Source of the DNA: Kurthia sibirica
Lineage (GTDB): Bacteria; Bacillota; Bacilli; Bacillales_A; Planococcaceae
DNA length: 64,000 bases
Reading direction: 5' to 3'
NCBI RefSeq assembly: GCF_003143975.1
Contig: NZ_QFVR01000002.1
Coordinates: 181,175 to 245,174 of the forward strand
In this document: piece after piece, positions 61,771 through 64,000 of the stretch
Layout: each line of letters opens with the position of its first letter
How positions within the stretch are numbered: the stretch's first letter is position 1
Made by a program: the position numbers and the translations under genes
The notes under the pieces: model-generated
What the model was told of the DNA's origin: nothing
The model's database searches: none
Seen by the model: the letters and a program-made list of their open reading frames with translations, nothing else

Positions 61771-63258
61771 GCTACTGGCATACGCAATCTGCTAGTATCC
61801 CTATTCAACAACGTTCTATAGCCGTACTCATGTCTACTGGCCGTGCGCAATCTATTGGTATCCCTATTCAACAACGTTTTACAGCTGTACTTATGGTTAC
61901 TGCCGTACGCAATCTATTGGTATCCTTATTCAACAACGTTTTACAGCTGTACTCATAGCTACTAGCTGTACGCAATCTATTGGTATCCTTATTCAACAAC
62001 GTTTTACAGCTGTACTCATAGCTACTAGCTGTACGCAATCTCCTGGTATCCTTATTTAACAATGTTCTATAGCCTTACTCATGGCTACTGCCGTACGCAA
62101 TCTTCTGGTATCCTTATTCAACAACGTTTTATAACAGTATTCATAGCTACTGCCGTACGGTATCCTTATTCAACAACGTTCTATAACAGTATTCATGGCT
62201 ACTGCCGTGCGTAATCTTCTGGTATCCCTATTCAACAACGTTCTATAACAGTATTCATGGCTACTGCCGTACGCAATCTTCTGGTATCCTTATTCAACAA
62301 CGTTTTATAATAGTATTCATAGCTACTGCCGTATCAAATCTGTTGGTATCCTTATTTAACAATGTTCTATAGCCTTACTCATGGCTACTGCCGTACGCAA
62401 TCTTCTGGTATCCTTATTCAACAACGTTTTATAGCTGTACTTATGCTACTGTCGTACGCAATCTCCTGGTATCCTTATTTAACAATGTTCTATAGCCGTA
62501 CTCATGGCTATTGCCGTACGGTATCCTTATTCAACAACGTTTTATAAAAGTATTCATGGCTACTGCCGTGCGTAATCTTCTGGTATCCTTATTCAACAAC
62601 GTTTTACAGCTGTACTTATGCTACTGTCGTACGCAATCTCCTGGTATCCCTATTCGACAACATTTTATAACAGTATTCATGGCTACTACCGTGCGTAATC
62701 TTCTGGTATCCCTATTCAACAACGTTTTATAGCAGTACTTATGCTACTGTCGTACGCAATCTCCTAGTATCCTTATTTAACAATGTTCTATAGCCTTACT
62801 CATGGCTACTGCCGTACGCAATCTTCTGATATCCCTATTCAACAACGTTTTATAGCAGTATTCATGGCTACTGCCGTGCGTAATCTTCTGGTATCCCTAT
62901 TCAACAACATTTTATAACAGTATTCACGGCTACTGCCGTGCGTAATCTTCTGGTATCCTTATTCAACAACATTTTATAACAGTATTCATAGCTACTACCG
63001 TACGGTATCCTTATTCAACAACGTTCTATAACAGTATTCATGGCTACTGCCGTACGCAATCTTCTGGTATCCTTATTCAACAACGTTTTATAATAGTATT
63101 CATAGCTACTGCCGTATCAAATCTGTTGGTATCCTTATTCAACAACGTTTTATAATAGTATTCATAGCTACTGCCGTATCAAATCTGTTGGTATCCTTAT
63201 TCAACAACGTTTTATAATAGTATTCATAGCTACTGCCGTATCAAATCTGTTGGTATCC
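61771..63258. repeat. Minisatellite: about 24 tandem units of 62 bp
   Basis: The unit runs from TTATTCAACAACGTTTTATA through CATGGCTACTGCCGTACG to GGTATCC. I count 24 units, mostly 62 bases with some of 61 or 63, and three short ones of 52 that lack the ten bases before GGTATCC. Units fall into variant types (for example TTATTTAACAATG starts, or ATCAAATCTGTTGG ends). The last three, at 63073-63134, 63135-63196 and 63197-63258, are identical, a sign of recent duplication. No frame is open through the array and no spacer is unique, so it is neither a gene nor a CRISPR array. Confidence 0.93.
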
Positions 63259-63420
63259 TTATTTATTGGCATTTTATATTCTTAGTGTAAACAAATGGAA
63301 TTGTATTTGTTTGTATGACAGAGAACATCATACAGCCAGTGGGAAGATCCACTACGCGATCTATCTCCTGTAGATAAAAGGAAGTAACAAATATAATTCA
63401 CAATATATTACGATATTTAT
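63259..63420. other. Spacer between minisatellite and rRNA-linked repeats
   Basis: About 160 bases, no gene. A small AGTGG/CCACT hairpin lies near 63339-63354; nothing else recognised. Confidence 0.35.
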
Positions 63421-63484
63421 CATCAAAAAAAAGAAACCACAACGTGGTTTCTTCATGTGCTTAGCCGTCCTACTCTCACTGGGG
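63421..63484 (-). pseudogene. 5S rRNA 3'-end fragment with duplicated terminator
   Basis: The stretch repeats, almost base for base, the true 5S 3' end and terminator at 63672-63735: the GAAACCAC hairpin (63433-63451), CTTCATGTGCTTAGC and then CGTCCTACTCTCAC. After about 20 bases of 5S sequence (three bases missing) the match stops. It is a truncated 5S copy downstream of the intact one. Confidence 0.8.
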
Positions 63485-63495
63485 AAAAATCATTA

Positions 63496-63606
63496 TTTAC
63501 TGAAACTGCACATTTCTTCGTCAGCTTCCAGTCGTTTGATCCTCACGTACTCATGTACGTTGCGTCCTCACTTCTGTCACTTCCTCGAACTACTTGCTCC
63601 AGTAAA
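63496..63606. repeat. Palindromic element between 5S fragment and 5S gene
   Basis: TTTACTG at 63496-63502 and CAGTAAA at 63600-63606 bound an imperfect palindrome of about 111 bases centred on CGTAC-TCAT-GTACG (63546-63559). It resembles a small repeat or MITE-like unit or a structured spacer piece. Confidence 0.5.
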
Positions 63607-63671
63607 CAATGGCATCGTATTCAAGTGTATGAACAGAGAAAATAAAAGGATGTAATACACTTATTTATCAT

Positions 63672-63702
63672 CAAAAAAAAGAAACCACAACGTGGTTTCT
63701 TC
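63672..63702 (-). terminator. rRNA operon terminator
   Basis: GAAACCAC (63682-63689) pairs with GTGGTTTC (63693-63700), followed by eight T on the minus strand. Confidence 0.93.
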
Positions 63703-63707
63703 ATGTG

Positions 63708-63822
<115 letters not shown>

Positions 63823-63926
63823 CTATCATTTTATTTATATACAATGTATAGAAATAAAATAAATGATTGAAAGATTATTCTTTCAAAACTGGATAAACGG
63901 TTCATTGAAATGTTTTGTAACTTCGT
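63823..63926 (-). other. 23S-5S internal transcribed spacer
   Basis: About 104 AT-rich bases with no tRNA gene. The segment with GAAAGATTATTCTTTC forms a short hairpin that may be a processing site. Confidence 0.6.
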
Positions 63927-64000
63927 GGTTAAGTCCTCGATCGATTAGTATTCGTCAGCTCCGTATGTCGCCACACTTCCACCTCGAACCTATCTACCTT
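63927..64000 (-). rRNA. rrl: 23S ribosomal RNA, 3' end only
   Basis: On the minus strand the window holds the last 74 or so bases of 23S rRNA, ending CGAATACTAATCGATCGAGG then ACTTAACC, the classic Bacillales 3' end. The rest lies beyond the window edge. Confidence 0.96.

Noticed and set aside
61868..62062. Repetitive protein on the minus strand (21-residue repeat)
   Set aside because: Only the few 63-base units keep the frame; most units are 62, 61 or 52 bases and break it, and no ribosome site is present.
61771..63258. CRISPR array
   Set aside because: The entire 62-base unit is repeated with scattered substitutions; there are no unique spacers, no short constant repeat and no cas genes.
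61771..63258. Integron cassette array (attC-like sites)
   Set aside because: No integrase, no cassette ORFs and no consistent attC core-site pairs; units are too uniform.
63455..63655. Two overlapping ORFs of 62-66 aa near the 5S gene
   Set aside because: They translate the duplicated 5S fragment and the palindromic element and have no ribosome site.

Overview
The window looks like the chromosome of a low-GC Gram-positive rod of the Bacillales, most likely the Planococcaceae/Caryophanaceae group (Kurthia, Lysinibacillus, Rummeliibacillus and relatives). The evidence is AGGAGG-type ribosome sites, many TTG/GTG starts, T-tailed intrinsic terminators, guanine and lysine riboswitches of Bacillus type, Fur and PerR boxes in the 7-1-7 layout, and Bacillus-like gene sets (ypsA, xpt-pbuX, opuCABCD, mrpABCDEFG, a Btr-type AraC regulator, a bacterial NO synthase). 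No phage or plasmid genes are seen. Apart from one decayed insertion sequence this is ordinary chromosome, with several unusual intergenic elements.

Layout. 1-2085: the 3' part of a Mg2+ P-type ATPase. 2506-11161: an iron block on the minus strand, with two FecCD permeases, an exporter-fold ABC protein, a FecC-type ATPase, a lipoprotein receptor and a ferredoxin-NADP reductase-like flavoprotein. Upstream is a Btr-like AraC/siderophore-sensor regulator, and both units carry Fur boxes. 11320-16679: butanediol dehydrogenase, a small membrane protein, YpsA, a collapsed ISL3 element, a thioesterase, a BASS transporter and an Rgg-like regulator. 16798-21072: xpt-pbuX behind a guanine riboswitch and a lysine permease behind an L-box. 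21256-28651: CynX-like and LysE-type transporters, NO synthase divergent from a PerR-boxed catalase, and a MacB-like ABC pair. 28798-35707: lipoproteins, an HTH protein, a diguanylate cyclase, a heme monooxygenase, an NlpC/P60 hydrolase and an RlmI-like methyltransferase. 35795-43372: a stand-alone E2 catalytic domain, opuCABCD, a small membrane protein, an SDR and a LuxR regulator. 43648-55705: VanZ/RDD protein, several proteins of unknown function, an FAD monooxygenase, a GntR pseudogene, an ankyrin protein and a complete Mrp antiporter operon. 56004-61591: a USP-like protein, a PfkB kinase, a GNAT, a Crp/Fnr regulator divergent from an EamA transporter, and a YtkA-like lipoprotein. 61771-63258: a minisatellite of about 24 units of 62 bp. 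63421-64000: a 5S fragment, a 5S rRNA and the 3' end of a 23S rRNA, all minus strand.

How the genes work together. Iron supply (receptor, permeases, reductase, Btr, Fur, heme monooxygenase), redox defence (NO synthase, catalase), osmotic and pH homeostasis (OpuC, Mrp) and purine/lysine salvage each sit with their own visible regulatory sites.

The least explained material is non-coding: two candidate small RNAs with good promoter and terminator architecture (32702-32872 plus, 40888-41022 minus), a multi-stem RNA candidate (45318-45620 minus), a DnaA-box cluster (43381-43599), a dispersed terminator-carrying repeat (three copies), a repeated ATTTCC/GGAAAT palindrome, and the 62-bp array. All names rest on reading the sequence alone; no database search was run.
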